The notes under the pieces: model-generated
Database searches by the model: none
What the model saw: only the letters and a program-made list of their open reading frames with translations
What the model was told of the DNA's origin: nothing
Position numbers and translations under genes: made by a program
Shown here: piece after piece, positions 46,416 through 59,000 of the stretch
Layout of the letters: every line of letters starts with the position of its first letter
Numbering within the stretch: the first letter of the stretch is position 1
Source: Nocardioidaceae bacterium
GTDB lineage: Bacteria; Actinomycetota; Actinomycetes; Propionibacteriales; Nocardioidaceae
DNA: 64,000 nt
Assembly: GCA_030447865.1 (NCBI GenBank)
Contig: JAUJOD010000001.1
Coordinates: forward strand, 1,040,909 to 1,104,908
Reading direction: 5' to 3'

Positions 46416-47048
46416 TTGCTGGGCGCAACCGCACAACAGATCGGTGTCGTCGTCGTTCAGCGCGGTCCCCAGCTAAGCCCACCTGCCTGGCGACAGCTGG
46501 TGTCAGGGCTGCCGTTGACCGAGCGGCGTCGACTCGAGGGACTGCATCGCTGGGAAGACCGCCAGGATTCCGCTATCGGCTGGCAGCTGCTGCACCAGCT
46601 AGCAGCAGAGCGTGGTGTCGCCGTACGCCGGGGTGCCAACGGGAGACCTTGCGCCGACCCGCCGGTTGACATGAGCTTGTCCCACAGCGGCGGGTGGATC
46701 GCGGTCGCTGCCTGCGAGACCGGCCGCATTGGCGTTGACGTGGAGTCCCGTCGCGACGTGTCACCGGCGCTGGCGCAACGCTGCCTGTCGGCTGAGGAAA
46801 TGGCATGGCTCGAGCTGGCCCAATCAAAGGGGTCACGAAGTATGCGCTTCCTTCGGTTGTGGACCGCGAAAGAGGCCTATCTGAAGGCGACGGGTGTGGG
46901 CTTGGCCGCTGATCCGCGCGACATCAGCATCGACCACACCAGTGCTGAGCCGCGGCTGTTGGGTGCGGCGGCGGCATGCTGGCGGTTCTCCTCCTCGGCA
47001 CCCGCGCCCGGCGTGTGCGTCACCGTGTGCGTGGAGTGTGCGATGTGA
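46416..47048 (+). CDS. Sfp-type 4'-phosphopantetheinyl transferase
   Basis: 210 aa, with TTG at 46416 as the best start; no ATG or GTG lies further up in frame. Sfp motifs are MSLSHSGGWIAVA, RIGVDVESRRDV (magnesium Asp/Glu) and FLRLWTAKEAYLKATGVGL. It moves phosphopantetheine from CoA to the serines of carrier proteins. The stop overlaps the GTG start of the megasynthase, so the two are coupled. This enzyme is the natural activator of that protein's three carrier domains. Confidence 0.93.
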   Translation: MLGATAQQIGVVVVQRGPQLSPPAWRQLVSGLPLTERRRLEGLHRWEDRQDSAIGWQLLHQLAAERGVAVRRGANGRPCADPPVDMSLSHSGGWIAVAACETGRIGVDVESRRDVSPALAQRCLSAEEMAWLELAQSKGSRSMRFLRLWTAKEAYLKATGVGLAADPRDISIDHTSAEPRLLGAAAACWRFSSSAPAPGVCVTVCVECAM

Positions 47049-50000
47049 ACACCGAGGCCACGCTTCTCGACGTTCTCGTCTCGGCAGCGCAGGAGGCGCC
47101 GGACCAACTGATCGTGCAGGTCGACAGCGACGGCAGCGAGCGGGTTCAGACCTACCGGCAGCTGCTCGACGACTCGATGCTGGTCGCGGGAGGCTTCCGA
47201 GCGGCGCACCTGCCGGTCGGTACGCCGGTGATCGTGCTTCCGGGGCGCAGCAACGACTTTCTGCCGAGCTTCTGGGGGGCGCTGGCAGCGGGCTTGGTGC
47301 CGGTGCCGCTGGCACCCGTGCCCGAGAAGGTGCTGGCGGTCTGGACCCATCTGCAGCAGCCGCCCATCGTCGTAACCGACACCCTCGAACCGCTGGTGCG
47401 CAGCTCGTTCGCTGCCGCGGGCAGCCCGGGCACCCTTCGTCTGCTGACCCTCGCGGAGCTTCGCGACGGCACCCCGACGACGACGGTTCACCGACCCGCG
47501 CCCGAAGACCTCGCATTCCTCCAGTTCTCCTCCGGCAGCACCGGCGCTCCCAAGGGAGTCGAGCTCACGCACGCCAATGTGGTGGCCAACATCGACCAAG
47601 CGCGTACGGCGGGTGCAGCGACGGCGAGTGATGTGATCGTGAGCTGGCTGCCGTACTTCCACGACATGGGGCTCATCGGTGCGCACTTGGCGCCGCTGTC
47701 GGTGCGCATCAAACAGGTGAAGATGGAGCCGCACCACTTCGGCAAGCGACCGACGCTGTGGTACGAAACGGCGGCGCGGCACCGAGCGACGTTGTTGCCG
47801 ATGGCGAGCTTCGCTCTTGCGTTGACGCTCCAGCGCGTTCCCAGCGAGCAGGTCGCCGGCTGGGATCTCAGCTCGGTACGCCTCGTCGGCGTCGGCGCGG
47901 AGCCGATACCCGTGCGGACGTGGCGGCAGTTTCTGGCGCACATGCAGCCGGCACAGCTCGACCCGAGCGCCCTCATGCCTCTCTACGGGTTGGCTGAAGC
48001 CACTCTCGCTGTCTCGTTCCCTCCCGTCGGCGAGGTGGCCCAGCCGCTCGCGCTGGATCGCGCCGCGCTGTCGCAGGGCCGCGCCGTCGACGTGGACCCA
48101 ACGGTCAACGCAGGGGATGACGATCGTGTCGCCGCCGCTGCGCAGGGCGCGGGACCGGCCGAGTTCCTCGACGTCGGCTTTCCGGTCCCCGGTGGCGAGC
48201 TGCGCATCGTGGGTGACGACGGTGAGGTCCTGGCCGACTCGTTGGTTGGGCACGTCGAGTTCAGCGGACCCAACGTCGCTCGCGGCTACCACGCGCGCCC
48301 TGAGGAGACGGCGACGACGTTCGTCGGTGGCTGGCTGCGCACCGGTGACATCGGGTTCCTCCGGAAGAACCGGCTCTGCATCACCGGCCGCGCCAAGGAC
48401 GTGCTCTTCATCAACGGGCAGAAGTATCAGGCCCACGATGTCGAGCAGGTCGTGGCCACGACGCCCGGAGTGCCGTCCGGTCGGGTGGCAGTGATCGGCT
48501 GCACCGATGCCGTCAGTGGCGCAGAACGCGTAGCGGTCTTCATGTCATCGCGGGAGTCCCCTGTCAGCGAGCTGGCCGACGCAATCACGGCGGTGCGAGC
48601 GCGCGTGCGAGAGGCGTTGGCATACGACGACGTCTGCGTTCTGCCCATCCCGTCGAAGGACTTCCCGCGTACGACGAGCGGCAAGCTCCAGCGCGCCACC
48701 CTGCGAGACCGGTTTGCGGCGGGCGCCTTCGCCTCGCTGGAGGCCGAGATCGCTCAGATGTACGCCGATACGGCCGCGTTGTCGTCGACGCGACCGCAGC
48801 CACCTCGCCACGCGATGGAGGCGCAGATCATCGAGATCTGGGCTCAGGTGCTTGGAGTGCCCGCGGAGTCGATCCATCGGCAGGATCGTTTCCTCGCGAT
48901 CGGCGGCTCCTCGCTCGCGGCGATGCACGTCCTCGGCAGGTTGGAGGACACGTTCGGGAGGCCGCTGGAGCCGGCGGTGCTGCGCGACTGCGCCACGGTC
49001 GCTGCGCTGGCCGAGCACCTGCTCGGCCGCCTCGACATCCCCGCGCGGCAGCTGCGGGCGACCGAATCGACGTCAGCGCCGCGCCACGAGACTGCCGAGG
49101 CGGCTGACGGTGCGGCTGCCGGTACGGCGGTCATCGGGCTGGCGTGCCGTTTCCCGGACGCCGACACGCCAGACGCCTTTTGGGACAACCTGGCGAGCGG
49201 CCGTGACAGCGTTAGGGAGGTCCCAGAGTCCCGCTGGCACCCGCCTCCCGGTGCGCGGGCCCGGTGGGGAGCATTCCTCGACGAGGTTGCCGGGTTCGAC
49301 GCCGGCTACTTCGGGATCGAGGCCGCAGAGGCCGCGGTGATGGATCCGCATGCCCGCATCTTTCTCGAGGTCGCCCACGAAGCACTCGAGCGCGCCGGCT
49401 ATGCCGGCGAACGACGTAACGGCCGTCGCATCGGCGTCTTCGTCGCGGTCGGAGAAAGCGGTTACCCGCAGTTGCTCCACGAGGCGATCGACAGCGGCGT
49501 TCCGGTATCTCCCGCCGCTCTTGTCGGCAACCTGCGCAACCTCATCGCTGCGCGGGTGGCGCATCACCTCGACCTGTCCGGCCCCGCGATGGCGGTCGAC
49601 ACCGCCTGCTCGTCGTCGCTCGTCGCCTTGCACCTGGCTCGGCGCAGCCTGGAGGCCGGTGAGTGTGATGTCGCCGTGGTCGGCGGGGTGAGCCTGAACC
49701 TCACGGCCACGCCGTACCAACTTCTGGAAGCGGCGCAGGCGCTGTCGCCCACCGGTCGCTGTCGAGCCTTCGGCGACGGTGCCGACGGTTTCGTTCCGGG
49801 CGAGGGAGCAGCGGCGATGGTTCTGGAGCCCCTCGCGGCTGCCCAGGCGGCCGGAGATCGCGTGCTGGCCGTCGTACGAGGCAGTGCGGTCAACAACGAC
49901 GGCCGCTCGCTGAGCTTGATGGCGCCTAATCCGCTGCTACAGGAAGCCGTCATCGCCGACGCCTACCGAGATGCGGGCATCGACGCCGCGACGGTCAGCT

Positions 50001-53000
50001 ACGTCGAGGCGCATGGCACGGGTACGGCGATCGGTGACCCGATCGAAGCTCGCTCGTTGATGCGGACCTTTCCCCCCCTCCCGGGGGCAGCGCCGCGATG
50101 GCTGGGATCGGTGAAGACCAACGTTGGACATCTGCTCAATGCGGCGGGCATGCCGAGCCTGCTCAAGGTGGTGCTTTCCCTTCACCATGGTCAGCTGCCG
50201 GCGTCGCTTCACTATGCGAGACCGTCGCCAGAGTTCGACCTGGCTGCCGCCGGCTTCGAGGTCGTGACCGAACTGCGCGAATGGACGGCTCCCGGCCCCC
50301 TGCGCGCAGGCATCAACGGCTTCGGTTTCGGCGGCACCAACGTTCACGTCATCCTCGAGGAGGCACCGGGGGACCCCCGACCGGCCGCGCTGCCCAGTTC
50401 CCCGTTAGTGAGATCCGCGCCGGGACCGCACTTGCTCACCCTTTCCGCAGCGTCCGAGGAAGCCTTACGTGCCTGTGTTGCCGACTTGGCGGCGTACTCG
50501 CGAACGCACCCCGATGCCGACGATGGCGACCTCTGCCTCACCGCGAGCACCGCCCGCGACGAGAGTCGGCACCGCCTGGCGTTGGTGACCCACGGCGATC
50601 TCACCACCCAGCTCGAGGCCGTCGTAGCCGAGCCACGTGCGGTTGGCTCGATAGCACGACGGCGCCCGCGGGTCGCACTTCTGTTTGCCGGCCAAGGCTC
50701 ACAGGTCGCTGGAATGGGTCGTGCACTGCACGAGTCCCAGCCGGTCTACCGGCAGACGATGGAAGACCTGTCAGCAGCCGCCGGCCTGGTTCAGGGCCGA
50801 AGCCTTGCCCGGTGGTCCCTCGACGAGGACGTCGATCCGGCTGACCTCGCCCAAACCGCTGTTGCCCAACCACTGTTGGTCGCATTCGGAATCTCCCTAG
50901 CCGCTCAGCTGCGCGCCTGGGGAGTGCAGCCCGATGCCGTGCTGGGCCACAGCGTGGGGGAGCTTGCCGCCGCCGCCGTCTCCGGCGCACTGACCCCGGT
51001 CGAGGCGGTCGGCTTCGCTGCCGAACGCGGGAGGTTGATGCAAGAACACTGCGCCCCTGGAGCGATGGCCGCCGTTCGCGGCGCCGAAGCAGACGTCTTG
51101 TCGGTAGTTGCTTCCGCTGCTGGTGAGCTGTGCTTGGCTGCGGTGAACGGTCCGGCCCACTTCGTCATATCGGGGCCGCGGTCGGCGATCGACGCAGCCC
51201 TGTCGGCGCTGTCTGAGCGGGGATGCCGAGGTCGCCGCCTGAACGTGTCCCACGCCTTTCACTCCTCGATGCTGACTCCGGCGTTGGACGCGCTGCGCAC
51301 AGCAGCTGGGAGGTTGACGCCCAGGCCCCAGCTGACTCCGCTGCTGAGCACAGTGACGGGCACGTGGACGCCGACGTTCGACGCCGCATACCTCGCTGAG
51401 CATGCGCGCCGACCCGTCGCCTTCGGGCCCTGCGTGCAACGCCTGCTCGATGATGGCTACGACACCTTCCTTGAGGTTGGCCCCGACGCGACGCTCACCG
51501 GCCTGGTGCGGTCGATGGCCCGGGCCGGCGGCGAGGAGCACGACATCGAGGTCCTTTCGGCCTTGGAAGGGCACGTACACGACAGTTCCGCGCTGACTCG
51601 TACGGTCGGTCGGTTGTGGGCGCGTGGAGTGTCGATCTCCCGCCCCGCTGCCTCGCCGGGACGTCGCCGCGTCGAGGTGCCGACGTACCCGTTCCAACGC
51701 CAGCGGTATTGGCTCCCAGACATTGACCGTCCCACGCCGGCCGGCTCTGTTTCCCCGCCGGTCTCCGCTTTGCTGCATCGCTTCGGTTGGGACGAGACAC
51801 CGCTCCCCGCAGGGGCCGTACTGCGTTCGGTGTGCATCGTGGGCTCGGACTCGACGATGGCAACGGAGTTGGCCGATCGGCTGGCCAGGCGTGGAGTCAG
51901 CGTTCATCGCCCACCTCGGGGGAAGCTCGACGGGAGCCCGCCGGCGTCCGTGGTGATCCTGCTTTCCGGGCCGGCCGTCGAGATCGAGGGCGTGGGATCG
52001 CTCGATGCTTCAGCGCGGGACGCCGCAACGACTCTGCTCGAGGTGTCCCGCTATCTCGAGGACCGGCCAACACCGCTGATCGTCGTTACCGAGGACGTGG
52101 CCCTGACCAGCACCGCCGTGGAACGCGCGCGCCCAGGCCAAGCCGTCGTCGCGGGTTTGGCGATGGCGCTGCCTGAAGAAAGCGACCAGCAGGCGGTTCG
52201 CGTCGTGGATCTGTCGTCACTCGATGACCGGGTTGCGCGCCTCGATGCCTTGGTCCGCGAACTGGACGCACCACCAACACCGGGGCCGGCGCAGTCGGTG
52301 GCCTGGCGGAACGGACGTCGGTTGGCGAAAGCGCCGCGGTGGAAAGAGGCGCTGAGTTCGGACCGGTCGGCGACTCTTCCCGCTAACGGCCGCTACCTCA
52401 TTACCGGTGGTGCAGGTGGAATAGGCGCCGAGCTGGCGCGCTTCTTGGCGGGCCGAGGAACATCCGAGATCTTCCTGGTCGGTCGTTCACCTGTTTGTCC
52501 GCCGGCACTCCTGACCGAGCTCGAGCAGCTGGGCGCAAGCCCGCACTACGTTGCTGCGGACCTCTCAGTGGAGTCCGAGGTCGACGCCCTTGTCGATTCC
52601 CTACCGCCCCTGGATGGCATCTTCCACGCAGCTGGGCTGCTAGCGCCGGGGCGACTCCAGTCGAACACGGTCCGCGATATCGAGGAAGTACTCGCGCCCA
52701 AGGTTCGGGGCACCTATCTTCTGTCGCGCGCGCTCGACCGAAGCGGGCGGCGACCCGACACCTTTGTGGCCTTCTCTTCCATCGCTTCCGCGCTTCCCGG
52801 TTACGCCGGCGGGCTGAGCGCTTACGCCGCGGCCAACGCTTTCCTCGACGCGTTCGCCCTGGCTGAGACGCAGGCGGGTAGGCCCATGCAGGTGGTGAAC
52901 TTCGCCCTCTGGGCCGACACCGGCATGGCAGCCTCTCCCGCTTTCCGGGCGGCGGCCGCGGCAAAGGGGGTGCCGCACGTATCGACCGAGCAGGCATTAC

Positions 53001-56000
53001 AGGCGGTCTACGACGCGACGACCCTCACCGCTCCGCAACTGCTGGTCATGGACGCCGCTCACCACCGCGGTCTCGTCGATGCCACCGACGAGGCAGTGCC
53101 GGCCACTGCGGCGCCAGTGCTGATGCCGGAGCCGATGCCGACGGCGGCGCCGGTGCAGATCCGCACGGCGGGCTCCCCGGTGCGCGACGTGATCGCCGAC
53201 CTGATCGCTGCCGAGCTCGGGCAGCGGGCAGCAGACATCGACGACAACGCATCGTTCCTGGCCATGGGGTTGGACTCCCTCACCGCCGTCGACCTGGTGA
53301 AAAGGCTTGAACACGAACTGGTGCGGCCACTGCCGACAACGCTGCTTTTCGAGTACTCCTCGATCGCTCAGTTGACGGCGTACCTGTCGAAGGCGCCTGC
53401 TGAGGAGCCGACGGCGGAGGAGCCGACTGCGGAGGAGCCTAGTGCGCAGGTATCCCCGGGGCATGACGATGCGTCGTCGTTCGCGCTGACACCGGTGCAG
53501 TTGGCGTTCCACACAACCGGAAGGCTCCATCCCGATATCGCCGCTTACGCCTATCTGCGGCAGACCATCGCGGGGAAGTTGGATGAAGCGCTCGTTGCCC
53601 GGTCGTTGGTTCTTCTCGAGCGACGCCATCCCATGTTGCGGATGCGCATTCGGTCCGACGCCGGGGAGCCGCGGCAGGTCATCGCGCCACCCACCGACGC
53701 AGACCGGCCCGACTGGTTCGAGACGGCCGACCTCGACGGTCCGATCGAGGCGGTCGAGGACGAGCTGTGCAACCGGGTGTTCCAGTTGGCGGATGAGCCG
53801 CCTATCCGGGCTCTGTTGTTGCGCGCAGGCGCCGACCGAGCGTCGCTGCTCATCGTCGTGCATCACGCGGCAGCCGACGGCGCGAGCCTGAACGTCCTGT
53901 GCGGGGAGCTGTGGCAGGTCTATACCGCAATGTCCCAGCGGCGATCACCGGAGCTGCCGTCGCCGCAGTCCGGCTTTCGGGACTATGTCGACAGCGTCGA
54001 GAAGCTGCGGACGTCGGAGACGTTCGCCGACGACTGCCACTACTGGCGCGAACGTCTAGCGGCGGGTGGGCACGCGCAGCCCCTGCCGTACGACGGCGAC
54101 CCGGGCGCGCAGCCCCTGCCGTACGACGGCGACCCTGGCGCGCAGCCCTCCGGTCCGTTGGCTGCCTGGCAGTTGGTGACCAGCGCTTCGCTCACCACGG
54201 CGTTGCAGGCACGCGCTGCCGAGCTCGACGTTTCACTTTTTCACCTGGTGCTCACTGGCTACGTCCGGCGGCTGGCCAGTTGGAGTGGCCGGCCGCAGGT
54301 CACCGTCAACGTGGCCCGTGCCGGAAGAGACGCCCGCCTGCCCGACATCGACCGGCTGGTCGGTCCCTTCGCCGACACGCTCCCCGTCACCGTCACGGTG
54401 CAGAAGACCAGCGATTCGGCTGCCCTGGCGCACGAGGTGCGGGCGGCGTGGCTCGAGAGCGAGAGACACCCAAGTGTGACGACGCTCGACCTGGCCCGCC
54501 TGCTACCAACGGTCGACGCGGCCCCACGGACGGCTGGTACGGCCAGCTTCAGCTTCGCTCGCTTTCGCCTCGAACCTCCGCCGGGATGCCCGGTGAGTGT
54601 CACGGCCACTGCGGCGCGTACTGCATCGGCAGCAACGCAACTCGGCTTGGTCTGCTGGGAGTTCGACGGTGCTCTGCACTTCTCGTGGAACTACCCGGAG
54701 AGCCTCTTCTCGCCCGAGACCATCGAGCGCTTCACCGACGAGTACCTGGCGGAGCTCACCGCGATGGCCGGTCGTTCCCCCACCCCGGCCGCGGAGCCGT
54801 CGGTCGCCCACCGGATCCGGGCACAGTGCCGGCGTACGCCGGATGCGGTCGCCGTCGAGGCGGGTGCTGTCACGCTGACCTACGCCCAGCTCGACCAGTC
54901 AGCCCACCGGCTGGCGACGCGACTGCGTCGGCACGGGATAAAGCCAACCGACCGCGTCGCGTTGTTGACCGCACCCGGCGCCGACACGGTCGTCGGGCTC
55001 TTGGGTGTCCTGTTGGCCGGGGCTGCCTGGGTGCCGCTTGACTCGGCGCACCCGGTGCAACGGCTGGTCGCTAAGGTCACTCGGGCTGGTGCTACCGCAG
55101 TCGTCTGTCACGGTCCCACCCGTGCGGTAGCCGAGCGGCTAGGCGAGCTTGCCGTCATCGACCTGGACGCTCCGGCGGCCGAGGAAGTCTTTGTCGACGA
55201 GTCCGACCCTGTTGTCGGGCCCCACGACGTTGCCTACATCATCTTCACCTCCGGAACCACGGGGCACCCGAAGGCCGTCCCCATCACGCACTCGGCGATG
55301 ACGACGTACCTCGACTGGGCGATATCAACGTTCGGCTACAGCGCCGCCGACCGCATGGCGGCGACCGCCTCGATCTGCTTCGACGCGTCGGTTCGTCAGT
55401 TGCTGGCACCTCTGCTTGTCGGTGCCACGATCGTCGCGATCCCGCGTGACGTGCTTCGAGACCCGGAGGCCTTGCTCGCCACGGTCGAACGCCGACAGCT
55501 CACAGTGTGGAGTTCGGTGCCGACATTGTGGGAGCACCTACTGCGCGCGGCCGAGCGTCGTACTGCACAGGCAGGTGCGACCCCCGACCTCTCGGCGTTG
55601 CGGTGGATTCAGGTGGGCGGTGAGTCCCTCTCGGCGGCGCACGTACGCCGCTGGTTCGACCTCTTCGGACCGGGGCACCGGATCGTCAACCTCTACGGGC
55701 CGACCGAGGCGACGATCAACGCGACCTACGACGTCATCGACTCGCGGCCCGGTGACGACGTGACCGGACTCCCGATCGGACGTCCGGTCGCCCACACCGT
55801 GATCGATGTCGTCGGCCCCTCCGGGCAGAGCTGCGCGCCGGGCGAGCCCGGTGAGTTGCTGCTGGCCGGTCCGGGCGTGACTCCTGGGTATCTCGACGAG
55901 CCGGGCCTGACCGCCAACGCGTTTGTCGAACGCGGCGGGGAACGGTACTACCGCACTGGTGACCGGGTCGTGCTCCGCTCGGATGCGAAGCTCGAGTTCC

Positions 56001-59000
56001 TGGGGCGGATCGACCGACAGGTGAAGATCCGCGGTCATCGCGTCGAGCCCGGCGAGATAGAGACCGTGTTGCAGGGCCACCCCGGCGTGGAGCGGGCGAC
56101 GGTCGTCGCGACGCCCGCCGACAGTCCCGACGTGGTGCGGTTGGTCGCATACGTCCAACCGCGGCCATCCGTAGGGGTGGGGGAGCCCTTAGGCGGAGCC
56201 GACGATCTGCGTGCCTATCTCGGCTCGCAGCTCCCTGACTACCTGGTCCCGGCGCAGGTTCGGCTCGTCGCTGACATGCCGCTTACCGCTGCGGGAAAGG
56301 TGGATACCGCGAGCTTGCCGGCGATCGCGGCACAGGGCCGCTCCGCCTCGACCGGTCGCGTTGGTACCCCTCCCGCAACCGAGACCGAAGAGCTGCTCGC
56401 GGCAGTGTGGAGCAGACTGCTCGGCGTCGACCCGGTGTTCAGGGAGGACGACTTCTTTGCGTTGGGCGGTGACTCGATCGGGGTCTTGGAGGTCTTCTCC
56501 CGGCTGGAGAAACAGGTTCCCGCGCTACCCGCACCGACGGCGATCTATCGCCACCGAACGCTTTCGGCTCTGGCAGAGGCCATTGACACCTCAACGCCGC
56601 GTTCGGCTGGTTGCTGCGATCAGCCAGCCGACGTCGTCGGGCCTTTCCCCCTGACGCCGGCGCAGCGCGGCTTCCTGTTGGCCGAGGCGTTGGCTCCCGG
56701 CGCGCAGTCGAGCTGGCTGGCGTGTTTCCGCCTCGCCGGTCCACTGGACACCGGGTTGTTCCAGCAAGCGGTCGACCTCTTGGTCGACCGCCACCTGATG
56801 CTGCGCGTGGTCATTGCGGCCGAGCGGCGCCCGCCGATGCAGCAAGAAGTCCCGACACCCGGGAAGCTTCCGGTCTCCTGTGCGGTGATTGACCCGGCGG
56901 AGCTCCACCAGCGCATCGCCGAAGAGCGCGAGCACCGGTTCGACTGTTCGAGCTGGCCCCTGATTCGAATGAAACTGCTGCGGCTTGCGCCCGAGGAGCA
57001 TGCGCTTGTGGTGCATGCGCATCACCTCATCGGCGACGGCTACAGCGTCGTACTTCTCGGTCAGGACTTGATGGCCTTGTACGACGGACTCGCCTCGGGG
57101 CAGCCAGCTGCGCTGCCGCAGTTGCGCAGCACGTTCCGGGACTACGCCCAGTTGGTCTTGGACAGCCCCGCTGGGGCGAACACCGCCCCAGCCGGCTGCG
57201 CTGGATCCGACCGAGAGCCCTACACCGCTCCCGATATCCGTCGGAAGGGCACGGCCGTCGTGGCGCCCGGGGCTACTCCATCGACGGCGAGCTTCACCGT
57301 CGACCGGGGCACGACATCGGTACTTCGGCGGGTCGCGGCCGCGGAGGGAACGACCCCCTACGCGCCGCTGCTGACGGCGTACTATCGGGCCCTGACTCGG
57401 CTGACAGGTCAGCACGACCTGCTGCTCGGTGTCGCCGTGACCGGTCGCGATTACTCATTGCCCGACGTCAGTCGCATCGTCGGACCGCTCGCCACCGTGC
57501 TTCCGGTGCGGCTGCGCAAAGCCGGGCCGATGTTTCGAGCGCAGTTGCGCTCCATCACGCACGCCGTGACGGCGGCGCGAGCGAGCGGCGCGACGATGCA
57601 GCAACTCGCCAGTCGGTCTTCCTCCTCGCCCGGACAGCCATCGGTTGGCGCGCAGTTCCTGTTCAGCTACCTCGACTTCGACTCCCTGGGCCCGATCGCC
57701 GGCGAAACGGTCAGCCTGAGGTGGGACGAAGCCGGCACAGATCTGGAGCCGCCACCGATTGGCACCGACCTGCTGCTCACGGTGCGTCCTATCGGCGGCG
57801 GTCTGCACGTGACGGTGCGCGCCGCTGCCGCCGTCATGGAACCGGGGGAGCTCGGCGACTTCGCTGACGAGCTTCGCCGCGAGCTCACCCAGGTCACAGC
57901 ATCATCGCCCGTGAAGCCGACCAGCACGACGGCCCGTCCCGAGGTTCTCGACGCGGCGCTCATCGGCTATCTCCCGGCGCCGCGCGACGTCGCTCGACTC
58001 GCCGGCATCCCTGCCTTCGATGGGCTGCGGGAGGTGATCCGGGCAGCGCTGTTTCCTGATGGACGGGCCAGGGCCCTGGAAACACTATCCACGCCGTTGG
58101 GCCGCTCCGGATTCGTTTGCCTGCCGATCTTCGCCGACGAGCTGCCAGCGCACCCTGGTGACGCGCTGGTGCGTGACGCTGTGCAGGCGGTGGAGTTCGC
58201 TACGAGTCTGGGGGCACGGTGCGTTTCCCTGGCCGGCATGATCCCGGCACACACGGCGTACGGCTTCGACGTTGTGCGCGCTCTCGGTTCCACTGCGGCC
58301 CGGGTTACGACTGGTCATGCCGCCACCGCAGCCTCGGTGGTGAAAACGACGATGGCCGCCCTGGCTCAAGCGGGCCGTGACCTCTGCGAGAGCACCGTGG
58401 CGGTTGTCGGGCTCGGGTCCATTGGGAGGTCGTCCCTGGAGCTGTTGCTCGCCTTGGAGGTCGGCTCTCCGAAGGGGCTGGTTCTCTGTGACGTGGCTAG
58501 CCGCTCGCGGCACCTAGCCGATGTTGCGACTGAACTCAGGGCCAGCGGCTATGCCGGTCAAATCGCGATCTGCGCCTCGGTTCCATCGCTGCCTGCGCAA
58601 GCGTATGAAATCGACGTCATCATCGCCGCCACCAGCGCCGACCGGCCGATTCTCGACATCGGTCGGTTGCGCCCGGGGACCGTCGTTGTCGATGACTCCT
58701 TCCCGCACTGCTTCGATGCCGGCGCTGCCGTTCGTCGAATGCAGCTGCAAGGGGATGTCCTGGTCGTCGGAGGCGGCTTGCTGACGTGCGGACCGTCAGA
58801 GCAACAGCCAGCAGACGACCTTGCCATGCTCGCCGCTGGAAGATTGTCGGGTCTTCGCCTCCCGGACACCATCGCCTCGTGTCAACTCGAGTCGCTCCTG
58901 CACGCCGGTCACCCGCACCTGCCCGTGGTGCACGGGCTCGTCGATGTGCCGCTCGCCCTGGCCTACTGGGAGGCACTGGCGGTGGCGGGCGTTGACGCCG

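Noticed and set aside
46877-48436. 519-codon minus-strand frame opposite the PPTase and FAAL
   Set aside because: Antisense shadow of two strongly supported genes; its product has no recognisable domain.
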